Of a stretch of DNA of 64,000 nucleotides, positions 46,241-57,091 are shown one piece after another. Below the pieces are notes generated by a model. The model did not search any database. It was given only the letters and a program-made list of their open reading frames with translations, and was not told the origin of the DNA. This stretch comes from Neoscytalidium dimidiatum (lineage: Eukaryota; Ascomycota; Dothideomycetes; Botryosphaeriales; Botryosphaeriaceae). Each line of letters begins with the position of its first letter. Within the stretch, counting starts at the first letter, position 1. The stretch lies in assembly GCA_037367355.1 (NCBI GenBank), contig CM074700.1, positions 992,001 to 1,056,000 on the forward strand, written 5' to 3'. Made by a program: the position numbers and the translations under genes.

Positions 46241-47066
46241 ACTTATCGGGCTTCAAGCCGCGAGAGGGTTTAGTCATGGTTCGCGGGCCATCGAGATCCT
46301 TGGGAAATCTGAGGCACATGACTGATCCCTAGAAGAAATGAGATACATCTGTCTTAAAGGAAGCCATGAAAGAATGGGAAGCATCAGCGGTAAGACAGCG
46401 TGGGAAGTGTGGACTTTTTTTTTTTTCTTTTGTATAAAGCGTTGGCGTGATTTTACATACTATCGTCGACAAACTATGCATATTCGCGAGCTTTCAAGGT
46501 GAAATCCATGCCCTCGAATGTGAGCGAAGTCGTGGATAATGCGCGTACCCTCGGTATTTCCCTTAAGTGCGGAAGTAGATAACAGCTGATAGGTATATAA
46601 AGTCTCGAACTGCCGAAGCGTTTGCATTAGCGGAGGTGGAAAGACAGAGTGGCAAGAGTCGCAACACTTCAGTTCCAAGGATATGAGATCGAGACGGCCC
46701 TCTTCGGGCAACCAAAGAAGCTTCTGTTCGAAACTGGTGATTTAGGTAGCGGAGGCAGAAGTAGTGGCGTAATAACTGAGTAGGATGCAAACAAGTATGC
46801 TGTAGGATGGAGCTTTAGCGAAAGGAAGCCGAGCCGTAGAGATTTGAGCATCAAAAAATAAAAGAGAGCAGCTGGCTCGCCTAAGCACCAGAGGTTTTCT
46901 GGCTCCTTCCAAAACGCAGTTTCCGCTGTAGGTGCTGCTGAAGTCGCTCAATAGCCTCACGTGTCAACATGTCTTGGCACTGCTGGCACAGCTAGATAAA
47001 TTCCACCCTCTTCCTCCCTCTCTTTCTCTCCAACGACATCTCCCACCACCACCACCGCCACCACCG
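46241..47066. other. Intergenic, T-rich run included
   Basis: About 0.83 kb between two plus-strand genes, AT-rich at its left part. Minus-strand frames of 60-85 codons have no domain and I do not call them. The last 60 bp before 47067 is CCACC-rich leader. Confidence 0.45.
46415..46430. repeat. Poly-T tract
   Basis: A run of twelve T, one C and three more T, in the 3' flank of the secreted orphan gene. Probably a simple homopolymer tract; no target-site duplication or retroelement body is attached. Confidence 0.7.
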
Positions 47067-48732
47067 ATGTCGCAGCCAACCTCCTCCCGCTCCGTCGTGC
47101 GCTTGAAGGTGGAGGCCATCGTCGTCGACCGCGACCTGTTCCAGGAATGGAGCAGGGCCGGTTACGACGTGGTCTGGGAAGTGCCCTCGGGCACACCCAT
47201 CCTCAATGGTAAGTTATTCCCGTCTAGCTCCAAGATAAACAAAAGAATGTCCTTTAGGATAACCAGACACCGTCCTTCTAGCCCAGTATGCCTTCGGGCG
47301 TACTATCACGCTCGAGGGGCCGCCGCCGCCGCCACCTCCTCCGCCGCTGCCGTTGTGGCTCCTGCCACCGCTGTCGCCGGCGGGTCTTAGCCTCCCTCGG
47401 GAGCCGCCCGTCTCGCCGGGTGGTGAAGAGGGTGGTGAGGGCTCGTCGTACCGGCAGCCGTCGGCGCCTCCTGCCCCCTCGCCTTCGCCCTCGCCCTCGC
47501 CCGCTGTCTCCTCCGCCGCCGCCGTCGACGAGCCCGAGTGCTTCGTCGACGAGCCTGACGAGGAGCAGTCTGGTCCATCCGAGGACAAGGGCAAGAAGCC
47601 GGCGTACCAGAGTACAGCATCCACCCCGACCGGGGAGTTCGAGCAGTCGCCGCCAGCCCAGCCGTCGGAGGGGCAGTGGGAGGAGTACAGTGCCGAGAAG
47701 TGGGAGCGCGCCACGCTTGACGACACACCCAACAACAGCGGCTACTCGCTCCGCGGCGCTTCACTTTCGAACGCCGTCACCGCCATGCCTCGCCTTTCAG
47801 ATCTTCCTGTCACCTCGACTTCTCCCGTCACTTCGGATCCGCACTTCACCTCAAACCTTCCTCAACCTCCGCACCTTCCCATTAAATCAAATCCCCTCGT
47901 CACTTCCGAACCTCATTCCACCAGCGACACCACCGACACCGGTCCAGCTGAGCAGAGCGACGGCAAGTCCACCACCGTGACCGAAGATAAGAGCGGCGCG
48001 GGTTCAGACGTCCATGCCACCGGCATCGACTGGACTAAAGTGCCTCACCATAAACCGATGAAAAACTGGACCGCAGAAGAGCAGCAGGCCCTACGCAACA
48101 TGCTAGCCGCCAAGGCCGAGCGCGACGACCAGGAGCTAGAGACCAAGAAGCAAGAAGTGCTGGAAGCGCTCGCCAAAGCCGAGGAGTACAAGAAGACGGA
48201 CGAGTACAAGGCACAGCGCCGCGAGAGGCTCTTCCGCAAGTGCGACGAGATCAGCCAGCGAGCCCGGGACGAGCAGAGCAGGATGGAAGCCGAAGAAGCC
48301 GAGAAGGCCAAGGCCAAGCCGCTCTCCAGGAACCAGAAGAGGGCGCTCAAGAAGAAGGAGGAGGCTGACAGGAAGAAGCTCGAGAAGGAGGCTGAGGAGG
48401 AGGCGAAGCGCAAGGCTGCTCTCGCCAAGGCTGCTCTCGCCAAGGCTACTCGCGTGGTCCCGAAACCGGAGGATATCGCCCAGCAGAAGCCGTCTCCAGT
48501 TCAGCGCGTCGGAGGCAGGAGAGTCACCAAGAAGCGTCCCGGAAAGCCGAAGCAGGAACAGTCGTCCGAGAAGCCCGAAGTCCAGGGCACCGAGGAGACG
48601 GCCGTCACCGAAGAGCGTGCCACGCAGAGCCGGACACCACCGATCGAAGAGCTTCCGATTATCATTGAGACGTTGAAAGACGGCACGGAGAAGCGCATCG
48701 ACCCCAAGGATCCATTCTACAAGCAGGTCTAG
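47067..48732 (+). CDS. Hypothetical protein with polyproline and charged coiled coil
   Basis: Two exons, 47067-47208 and 47267-48732, give 535 residues. The acceptor is the cag at 47264-47266; the earlier tag would create an immediate stop. The join reads TPILNDTVLLAQYAFGRTITLEG. Next comes a proline run (nine Pro) and LPLWLLPPLSPAGLSLP, which could be an SH3- or EVH1-binding segment. Residues 110-310 are disordered and Ser/Pro-rich with threonine-proline repeats (TSTSPVTSDPHFTS type). Residues 325-460 form a Lys/Glu coiled coil (WTAEEQQALRNMLAAKAERD onward). No enzyme motif, so no function is assigned. The frame continues for 50 codons past the TAG at 48730-48732 with the same composition, so the true C-terminus may be longer (see findings). 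Confidence 0.68.
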
Positions 48733-50010
48733 AGGGAGTTTATTATCAGGGGACGGGACAAGTTCATTAAGACAACCGTTGCTGGCCACACTGAAACAAA
48801 GGACGATGGCGTCAAGGATGGTCAGCAGGAGGAGAAGAAGGATCCAGACGGCGAGGACGGAAACAACACTCGATCCACAACCTGAATGCGAGACGATACT
48901 TTTCGACGACTTGAAAGCGAGACGGTACTTTTCGACAGCTCAACAGGTAGATATTTGCTTTTCGACAGCCTGGTAAAGACTGGAGATACCAGCTTGATGG
49001 ACTAAAACAGCGGATGATTCTCGTGAGATCTGAAAACGAGCTGACGACGTCATGAACACGAGATGCATGGACGGCGAGCTGGGGGGGTAATTAAAGGTCA
49101 CCGAGAATTCCATTGCGGGAGGGTTTTGCGAGAGATAGCTCGCTGGGATAGGACACACCGTCCCGGGGTATTATTGACGATACAATCTGAACTTGACTCT
49201 TCTTCCAAACGTAAGGAACAGAATTGACGGTGCACGTGTGCTGTGATGACTCTTAGGCGTGTCTGTGCGGACGGCTGCTCCACATGGCCATACCGTCGAC
49301 AGGGTATTAGGTGGCCTGTTTGCTTGCAGATAAAGAGATGCAGGGCAACAAATGATGCGCAGAAGAAACGACCCTGTCACTGGTAGCTGTTTCGCCACGG
49401 ATGGGCAGAGCGGTGGAGAAGATTGGCAAGGTTGCGGTGTGAGGTCTCTGTGGTCGGCTATCGGGCGTTGGCAGCGGCGCACGGGCCGTGGTCGTGCTTG
49501 CCCAAAGACGAAGAAAAATTGCGGCGGCGATTCAAGGGGAATGCGCTGGAAATTGACGAGGAGAAAGAGCTCGCCAGCAGCTTGTCAATGTCCTCGGCCA
49601 AGGGTAGAGAGCGAGGGTCGACAGCTTCGGCTCTCTCGGCAGCCACCGCCCGCCGTTGCCTGCTTACTTAATGCTGGGGAGATCTCCCGTATGGAATCGC
49701 GCGGCCGGGGTTGGCTGGCAGGGCGGCACTGTGGCACCGGGCCTCCAACTGGGGGTTGCGCTAGCCTACGTCAGACAGCGAACGAAGCCCAAGCCTAAGC
49801 TCGAGTCGGATCTCACTGCAGTTTTCTTCTCTCCTCGAACCCCTTCTAGCCGATCGTGCCTGATCAGCTGCCCGCTTCTTGGGTGAAACCTCGTTGCTAT
49901 CTCGTCGCTTTCTCCCGCAATGTTTTGCTAGCTATCGCAGCCCTGTTTTATATGCAGATAGCCGACTGTGACGACTGCTCCTAAAGCGGCCGTTCGCGCG
50001 ATCGCACGCA
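48733..50010. other. Intergenic, with possible C-terminal coding extension at the left end
   Basis: About 1.28 kb. The first 150 bp continue the upstream reading frame after its stop. The remainder has no supported gene. A GC-rich segment near 49340-49800 opens frames on several strands at once, which is a base-composition effect. The last 200 bp should hold the promoter of the membrane protein gene. Confidence 0.45.
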
Positions 50011-50890
50011 ATGGCCCAGCCCGCTGCCGACGACGACGACAAACGAACCGTCGCCAGCCCCGACGGTCTCGCCCCCGGACCCCCCACCCGCCAGGAAACG
50101 TACGAAACGTACGAGACTGTCGAAACTGCTGAACTTCCCCCACCGACAATCCAACAAACTAGGACTGTAGGCTCTACCATTCGCAGGAAGGAAAATGAGA
50201 AGAAAGGGTTCGCCGCGAAACTCAAAAGCTTGTGGGCGAAACATGGGCCCGACCTTGATATTCCTACCCTCTTGATGATGGGCAAAGGCGCCCTTCCACC
50301 AACCATTGCCATTTCCATGTATCAGGGTGTGTATCATTCGAACTCCGCTCGTCCAATTGCGGCTGCCATGCACTAACAGTTGCATTAGCGACTGACGTTG
50401 CCAACCAATATACCACTTTGGGTTATCTGGTCGCAATTGTTTCCATCTTGGGTTTTGCCGTCATGCCCCGTGCCAAATTCATGCAGACCATGTTATTGAA
50501 CATCATCACCACCTGTTTCGCGACTGCCATGAACCTGCTCATGATGTACTGCTCCGTCAAGGCTCGCGAGCACACGACCTCGCGAGCCCCGACCAGTGCC
50601 GCATCCACAGGAACAGCCGCCTACACCTACAACTCCTCCGCCTCGGCTGTCTCCGCCATATGGCTCTTCTTCCAGGTCTACTTCGTGAACCTGATGCGCG
50701 CCAAATACGCGCCCACCCTGCAATTCCCCTCCATCATCTACACCATCTTCGTCGTCGTCGCGTCGAGCTACTCCCCGCAATTCTCGACCATGACCCAATC
50801 AATCTCCTTCGCCAAGCGCCTGCTCGAAGTCTTCCTGACCGGCTTCGCCCTCGCCACCGGCGTCTCCCTATTCATCCTACCCCGTGAGTT

Positions 50891-50922
<32 letters not shown>

Positions 50923-53695
50923 CAATCACCCTCAAAGCCCCGCTACTAACGCCTCCGTCGCAGTCACCTCCCGCAAGGTCGTCCTCAAGGAGATGACGGG
51001 CTACATCGGCGCGCTGCGCGGCTCGCTCCAGGCGCACGCGTCCTACTTCCAGTCGCTCGAGATCAAGGACATGTTCTACCGCGTGTCGACGGGCCAGTCG
51101 GGCGAGAAGCAGCGGCAGCCCGAGGCGGCCGCGGTCAAGCGCTCGGTCGCCGCCGTGCTGGCCATGCAGGGCAAGCTGGCCGCCGACCTGCCCTTCGCCA
51201 AGCGCGAGGTCGCCTGGGGCTTCCTCGGCCCCGACGACCTGCAGGAGATGGGCCGCCTGCTGCGCGGCGTCATGCTGCCGCTGAGCGGGCTGAGCTCCGT
51301 CGTCGACATCTTCGAGCGCCTGGCCGAGCTGAACGGGTGGGAGGAGGAGGAGGAGGAGGAGGGGGGCAAGGAAGGAGGCGGCGGGGGCGGGGGCGGGGAG
51401 AATCTGGAGATCGGCGCGAGGGATCTGGAGCGGAAGAGGATGGTCGAGGATTGGAACGACGTGATGAAGACGGTGCACGAGCCCTTTCAGTCGGTCATCC
51501 AGGCGATGGATGACGGGTTGGAGCACGTCTTGCTGAGGCTGAAGCTGAAGAAGCCGCCGAAGAAGCAGAGGAAGGAGGCTGCTTCGGATGGCGAGGATGC
51601 CGATGTCGAGGAAAAGGGCGATCGGAGCCAGCCCGGCGAGGATGGCTTTGCCGATTATCTGGAGAGGAAGACGGTCGAGTTTTATTCGTGCAAGGAGTTG
51701 GCGCTGAGGGAGTGGTGCAAGCGGAAAGGGATCGATGTGCCGGACGACTTCTTTGAGAGGCCCCGCGATTACGAGATCCATGACGTGCGGAGAGATAAGG
51801 GCGATGACTTTTATCAGCGCAGTCAGCGCTCGTTATATGCCCTGCTTTATGTAGGTGCCATTCTCTGTGCTTGAGGGACATCTACTGACGTGCTTTGCAG
51901 ATCGAGTATCTCCTCTACTCTACCAGCCGTTCTGTTCTGGATTTTGTTCGTTTCGCGGACGATCGTGTTCAGGCCGGAAAACTGAACAACAAGCATCTTA
52001 TTCTGCCGGGCTACAAGCGCTTGAAGAAGTGGTTGCTTAATTTCCTCCGCGAGGAAGATATGGAGCGTAATGCCGATAATGGCATGGGTGATCTGAACGG
52101 CGGTAATATTGAAATCTATATGGGTGAGGCGTACAAGCGCAGGAAGGATCCTGAGCATCTGCCACCTGAGAACTTCATTGAGAGGCTAGGTGATAACGTC
52201 CGTAAGATTCCGAGGTTCTTGCGCTCGCAAGAGTCTGTATTTGGGTTCCGCGTTGCTTGTGCGACGATGTCGATTGGTAAGCCCTCTTGGTCTCCTTCAC
52301 GGAGGCAGCCTATTAATTCGTTCAGGGATTGTGAACTTCCTGCACCAAACGCAAATTTTCTTCGTGCGTCAGCGCCTTCTTTGGGCTATGATCATGGTCG
52401 CGATCAGCATGACTCCAACGGCCGGCCAGAGTATTTTCAGCTTCGTTCTGCGAGTCACAGGCACTGTGGGTGCGATGGTGGCTAGCTTCATAGTTTGGTA
52501 CATTGTGGATGAACATATTCCCGGTATCATTGTCTTTTACTGGCTTTTCGCTGCATCTGGATTCTATATTGTCTTAAAGAAGCCACGCTTTGTTATTGTT
52601 GGTAAGGCATATTCCTCTTCTCCGTTTAGATGTTCGCACCCTGACTTTCTTTTACAGGCATGATCAGTATCGTTACCTTGACCATGATCATTGGATATGA
52701 ACTGGAAGTCAAGAAGATTGGCCCTGTGGCCGCAGCCTCGAACGGACAGCCGTATTACGAGATCTACAAGCTCGCGCCTTACCGTCTTGCGACAGTTGCT
52801 GGAGGTCTTGCCGTAGCTTTCATTTGGACCTTCTTCCCTTACCCGATCTCCGAGCACTCGGAACTTCGCAACAAGATGGGCGCATCGCTCTATCTTCTCG
52901 CCAACTACTACTCTATCGTCCACGAAACCTTCCGCGCTCGGATTCGCGGTAGTGAGGGCGACCCCAGGGTCAAGACCAGCGCGGGTCGCCGCATGGGAAA
53001 AGCTCGTTTGAAGGTCTACCAAAAGCAGCTAATGCTGACGAATAACATGCGCGCCATGGCAGACTTCCAGAAGTGGGAGGTGCCCATTGGTGGGAAGTTC
53101 CCGCGAGAGAAGTATGAGACCCTCCTTAACTGCATTGACAAGTAAGTCCTTCCTCGCAAATTCTTTTGTTTTCACGATTGACACATCGCGCAGCATGACC
53201 CGCTACATGGCTCTTGTAGCCTTCGCTTCTCAAACATTCGCCAATCCACAAGATGAAACTGAAACCGTTTGGAACAACGATTTCCGCCGCCTCATTTCCT
53301 CGGTCAACCTCACATCGCACGAAATCACATCGCTGCTCTCGCTTCTCTCCGGCGCCATTACTAACGGCTCTCCTCTACCTCCTTACCTCCGTGCCCCGGC
53401 ACCTTATCGCCTTTCTCGCCGGCTCGAAGAAATGGACCGGGATATCCTGTCCTTGAGGCACATAGCGGAGCCCGGGTATGCGGCATTTGCGGTAATACAA
53501 ATCGCAACAAGGTGCATCATCAAGGACTTAGAGAAAGTGCTGAAGAACGTGAAGGAGCTGGTTGGAGAGTTGGACTTCAGCTTTCACGCTGTGAGCACGG
53601 TGGACAGCAGCCGCAGCAGCATGTATCCTATAAGCAGGCGGACGACGAGGACTGGGGCGGAGACGGGAGAGGAGGATACGGACAAGGAGGATTGA
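50011..53695 (+). CDS. Multi-span ER membrane protein, ArAE/BRE4-like (PF10337/DUF2421 type)
   Basis: Seven exons (50011-50326, 50389-50883, 50964-51850, 51901-52276, 52326-52601, 52658-53141, 53194-53695) give 1111 residues, all junctions in frame. After a hydrophilic N-terminus come about six membrane spans (residues 105-270, e.g. TLGYLVAIVSILGFAVMP and IIYTIFVVVASS). A long soluble helical region follows, then a second membrane block near 680-870 (FLHQTQIFFVRQRLLWAMIM, then VGAMVASFIVWYIV), and a soluble tail. This two-block architecture is that of fungal ArAE/FUSC-type proteins such as yeast Bre4, linked to brefeldin A sensitivity and secretory-pathway function. Transport substrate is unknown. 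The middle loop carries a Glu run then a Gly run from GAG/GGC repeats. A (ATC)n tract sits in intron 2. Confidence 0.88.
50894..50922. repeat. (ATC)n microsatellite in an intron
   Basis: Ten consecutive CAT/ATC units in the second intron of the ArAE-like gene, just after its gtgagt donor. Likely length-variable between strains, without changing the protein. Confidence 0.85.
51341..51361. repeat. (GAG)n coding microsatellite
   Basis: Seven GAG units encode a glutamate run in the cytosolic loop of the ArAE-like protein, followed by a GGC-type glycine run. Probably a variable-length linker. Confidence 0.85.
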
Positions 53696-54227
53696 TCGAA
53701 CAGAGTGTTTGATTTCTGGCGCGTACAGCCGCCGCCTATTGGGTTGAGTATCTAACGTGCCTTGTAATAACTCCTGATAATTAAGAATTGGATTCATGCG
53801 CTTCAGGCCGTTGCCATGGATGACCTGGTGTCAAAGTCGTTTGTTGTCTGTTGAGCACCTACCCGTTGCGCGGCTAAACATCGGTTCACCCCGGAATCTC
53901 GGTGGCTGCACGTCAGACGTCCGTGCCTCCCTCGCTCGCCTCCCCCAAGCGCAGCGCGGCGCGTCGCGACTTTTCTTTCGCCGCCGCCGATTCAACTGAG
54001 CAGGCAACCCACCTTACATCGCAACCACACCAGCGACCCAACCTTTTTCCCACGTCGCCTCGCCCGCGCAGAACGCTTCTACCTTCGAACACCGCGGCCG
54101 AAACTTCCGCCCAACCACACCCACCCGCCGCCAGAACCGCGCGCGCACAGAAAACCCGACAAGCTCAGCCAGCCTTCCTTTCCCGTTCAAATTTTCCCCC
54201 CCACCTCCACCCGTTCCGCCCACCACC
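53696..54227. other. Intergenic, promoter of the J-domain gene
   Basis: About 0.53 kb between two plus-strand genes. The last 250 bp is pyrimidine-rich, as expected for a fungal 5' leader. No supported gene; an open frame here is a shadow of this low-purine sequence. Confidence 0.5.
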
Positions 54228-55031
54228 ATGTCGAAAGCCGACGACCTCAGCGACGAGGCCAAGGAGCTGATCACCTCGACGCACGACCTGTATGCGCTGC
54301 TGGGCCTGGACGCGGCGGCGTGCGACGAGAAGGCGATCAAGTCGGCGTGGCGCCGGACGTCGCTCAAGTACCACCCGGACAAGAACGCGGACAACCCGGC
54401 GGCCGTGGAGACGTTCTACCTGGCCAAGAACGCGACCGAGCTGCTGCAGAACCCGGACGCGCGCGCCCGGTACGACGCGCACCGGGAGGCGGCGCGGCAG
54501 CGGGAGGCGCAGCGGGAGCGGCTGGAGGGCAAGCGGAGGCGGCTGATGGAGGAGCTGGAGCGGGCGGAGAGGGGCGCGAAGAGGAAGAGGGAGGAGGAGG
54601 GGGCGGAGGGCGACCGGCTGGAGAGCGAGCTGAAGCGGCTGCAGAGGGATGGGGAGAGGAGGCGGAAGGAGAGGGAGGAGGCGAGGGCGAGGGAGAGGGA
54701 GGAGGAGGCCAGGCGCGAGGAGGAGGCGCGGAAGGAGAAGGAGCGGGAGAGGAGGAGGCTGAGCGCGGTGCATTTCCAGCCCGGCGCGTCGGTCGGCGCG
54801 GCCGAGGACGGCGGCACGCCGATGGAGAAGAAGGTGTTTGATGGCGCGAGGAGCGCGCCGAGCACCCCGGCAGGAAAGAAGCCGGCTTTCTCGTTCAGTC
54901 CGAAGCCTGCTGCTGGGGGCGGGAATAAGTTTGAGCAGGATACGCTGGCAAGGTTGAAGGCGAAGCAGGCGGAGAAGAGGAAGCTGGAGGAGCAGATCAA
55001 GGCTGCTGAGGCAGCGGAGACGGCTTCCTGA
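54228..55031 (+). CDS. J-domain co-chaperone, Cwf23/DNAJC17-like
   Basis: Intronless, 267 residues. A J domain occupies residues about 18-86 (DLYALLGLDAAACDEKAIKS) with the HPD motif at 49-51 that stimulates Hsp70. A very strongly charged Arg/Glu coiled coil follows (residues 90-185). The C-terminus has FEQDTLARLKAKQAEKRKLE, which matches the end of fission-yeast Cwf23-type spliceosomal J proteins. Such proteins associate with the Prp19/Cwf complex in the nucleus and help spliceosome disassembly. The RRM seen in human DNAJC17 is not evident, so the protein is shorter than the animal form (304 aa). The assignment to the splicing-linked group rests on layout and the C-terminal motif. Confidence 0.82.
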   Translation: MSKADDLSDEAKELITSTHDLYALLGLDAAACDEKAIKSAWRRTSLKYHPDKNADNPAAVETFYLAKNATELLQNPDARARYDAHREAARQREAQRERLEGKRRRLMEELERAERGAKRKREEEGAEGDRLESELKRLQRDGERRRKEREEARAREREEEARREEEARKEKERERRRLSAVHFQPGASVGAAEDGGTPMEKKVFDGARSAPSTPAGKKPAFSFSPKPAAGGGNKFEQDTLARLKAKQAEKRKLEEQIKAAEAAETAS

Positions 55032-55368
55032 GAATAGGCAAGGATAGAAAGGGAAAAGGGTCTTTTTTTTTTTCTCCAAGGAATGAGGCCAGAATTGCTA
55101 GACGGAGAGAGGTTTCTTGTATTTTCATTCAGCGGCATATACCCATGACAGGCCTACATGGCATTTCCTTTCTCTAGATCTTTACTTCCTGGCATCGTGA
55201 CCTTCTCTAGCCCTTGAATAATTCCTATGGCATATCTTGGTGCTAAATAATGCCTAGGTTCCATGCGTGCGTAGTAAGTCAATTCGTATTTGCTGGGCTA
55301 CCGTGTAAACCGTTATCCCTTTACGGATAATGTGAAAGTTCACCCACTGCCATACGTTTTCCTACGCG
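55032..55368. other. Intergenic
   Basis: About 0.34 kb between the J-domain gene and the zinc-finger ORFs on the opposite strand. It contains a T-run near 55063 and no gene. Confidence 0.5.
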
Positions 55369-55575
55369 TCACATAACAATGCATCCAAGTTTCTTGCGCT
55401 TCCTGACTGGAACAGGCGGCAGATGCTTCCTCATGTGCTTGTTGAAGCTGGAAAAACATTCTCTATGACGATGACAATAGTTTGGTCGGTGTCTCAGATG
55501 CACCAGAACTCCATGTTCGTTCCGGAAACGCCTGCCGCACCGCCCGCACTTGTGATGAGTTGGGTTTTCGATCAT
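55369..55575 (-). CDS. Small zinc-finger ORF B (68 aa)
   Basis: Short frame from an ATG at 55575. It contains CGRCGRRFRNEHGVLVHLRH, then PNYCHRHRECFSSFNKHMRKH: a CxxC, a downstream His, a YC, a Cys and a final HMR. The arrangement parallels ORF A at 55847-56131. An in-frame stop lies just two codons upstream of the ATG, and no acceptor fits before it, so it is either a separate mini-gene or a decayed copy. Cys/His spacing would allow one or two zinc sites. C-terminal residues are basic. Family not recognised. Confidence 0.45.
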   Translation of the reverse strand: MIENPTHHKCGRCGRRFRNEHGVLVHLRHRPNYCHRHRECFSSFNKHMRKHLPPVPVRKRKKLGCIVM

Positions 55576-55846
55576 GCCGATTTAAGGCGCCAAGAGAGAG
55601 AGTGTGTGTGAAATAGGGTCCTGAGGCATTCGTAGAGGACGGCTGTGATGCAGATGCTGGTGGGAAGACGTTTGTATATTTCGTGGACCGAGATTTTTTT
55701 GTATTGATTGCCAGCTCTGAACTGTTGTGTTTTGCTACCAACGCATATGTATCAAAACGGCGATCAGTGCCCCGGTTGCAAAGCAAACCTCCTTGTGGGT
55801 TGTAGGTCACACGTCAACATGTTCTCTTTTTCTGTCGGAGCTGCAG

Positions 55847-56131
55847 TTACCAGAATATTGGCCAAGGCCGTAGAATGCCATGCGGATGCCAATGATGTGT
55901 CCGCCTAAAATGCCGCACCATAGCCTCAGCTGAGTACAGAAACGGGCTCGGGCACCCGGGTAGTGGACACCGTCCTTCGTGATCATAGTCTCTCATGTGT
56001 TGGGTCCAGCACTGATGGCACCTTCTACATTCTCTGCAGTAGTAGGGGAAGTCTCTCTTATGCCAGCGGTACTGCAGCTCATGTGGAAATGAGCGCCGAC
56101 AGCGAGAACAGTACCACGTTGGGAAAGGCAT
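55847..56131 (-). CDS. Small zinc-finger ORF A (94 aa)
   Basis: Short frame from an ATG at 56131. The first half reads WYCSRCRRSFPHELQYRWHK, then YYCRECRRCHQCWTQHMRDY: a CxxC, a spaced His, a YC and further Cys/His ending in HMR. The second half has CPLPGCPSPFLYSAEAMVRH and RTHH, a near-classical C2H2 finger (C-x4-C-x12-H-x4-H). It is probably nucleic-acid or protein binding. No partner exon could be joined: a gtaact donor near the end leads to no in-frame acceptor. It is related to ORF B downstream. Not recognised as a named family; could be a real small gene or an exon of a larger one. Confidence 0.5.
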   Translation of the reverse strand: MPFPTWYCSRCRRSFPHELQYRWHKRDFPYYCRECRRCHQCWTQHMRDYDHEGRCPLPGCPSPFLYSAEAMVRHFRRTHHWHPHGILRPWPIFW

Positions 56132-57091
56132 TTACTGGTGAATTTCAAGGTATAGAGAGAGACCGGCGATGAAAATCCCTGGGAGTTTCAACCTCACCCC
56201 GATAATTACTGAATGTCTGTGTTTAATTTGGAGGTAGCTTTCGGGAAAATTGTGTTCACTGATGTAGAGATTAATTTAGGTTTATATGCTTTTGTTGATG
56301 AGGTGCCGCAAATGGGACCTGGATATTCTGGGGAAAGTGTGTTGTATTATATTGCTGTCTGTATTGAGTGCAAACACGTCTTTACAAACGATACGTCTGT
56401 CTTCTACATCATAACCCCAGCAGCATTCCACAAAAGTACAATCACCAAGTGCTTAGCGAGATCGTACAGAGAGGATTTAGTGGCATGGCGGCCAGAATTG
56501 CGGGTTTGATGCATAGGATTTATGATCGATCACATCCGGTAATGTGCATTTCAGACATAGCGCGTGATACTGCAAATAACACTCGTCAGTTCGACTTTAG
56601 CTGCGCGCCTACGAGGAAGCCTTCATTGCTGGGCAATATAGAGTAGTTTCCGATTATCTATAGAATATTGATGTGCCGTTGTCCCGCGCCGGCTGTCCCG
56701 ACCAACTCGGCAACTTTCCGCGCCGGTGCCTCGGTTAGGTATTTGCGTCGGTTCAGTAAGCACAGGCCGGAAAGTGGAGGCAAAATGCGGAAAGCCAAGG
56801 CTCGAAGGACACTGTCTATGGTGTGAAGCTGTCTGCCATGGCGGAGAATATTGGTGGCGATGCAGCGGGGAAGACGGGCATGGTGGAGGAAATCGGAAGA
56901 GGCAAGGGCGGGAAAGGAGTCGGAAAGCAAGAATAGGCGCTGAGCGGGCGGAAAGCGGCGTCTGGATCGCCTGCGGGGATCCGACACCGCAGCTCTTCCC
57001 GAGGCCCAAGACATTGATTGCATCTCACTCCTGTGTCCCTGGCATCTCACCGACTCCAGCAATTTACCACACTCTGACACTGCCAGTAGCA
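56132..57091. other. Intergenic, AACS promoter side
   Basis: About 0.96 kb. AT-rich at 56200-56650, with GC-rich sequence closer to the acetoacetyl-CoA synthetase start. Frames of 90-145 codons on both strands show no domain. Confidence 0.45.

Noticed and set aside
47260..47266. Acceptor tag at about 47259 for the second exon of the coiled-coil gene
   Set aside because: It creates an immediate TAA after the junction; the cag a few bases later gives a continuous frame.
47288..47980. 230-codon plus-strand Arg/Ser/Pro-rich frame
   Set aside because: Overlaps the real exon in another frame and consists of low-complexity Arg-Arg-Ser runs from Pro/Ser codons shifted by one base.
50768..51781. 337-codon minus-strand frame
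   Set aside because: Antisense to the ArAE-like gene. Leu/Arg-rich, including the complement of the ATC repeat as Met runs; a composition artefact.
54165..55079. 304- and 240-codon minus-strand frames
   Set aside because: Both are opposite the highly charged J-domain gene; poly-Leu/Arg or poly-Ser translations reflect Lys/Glu/Arg codons read in reverse.
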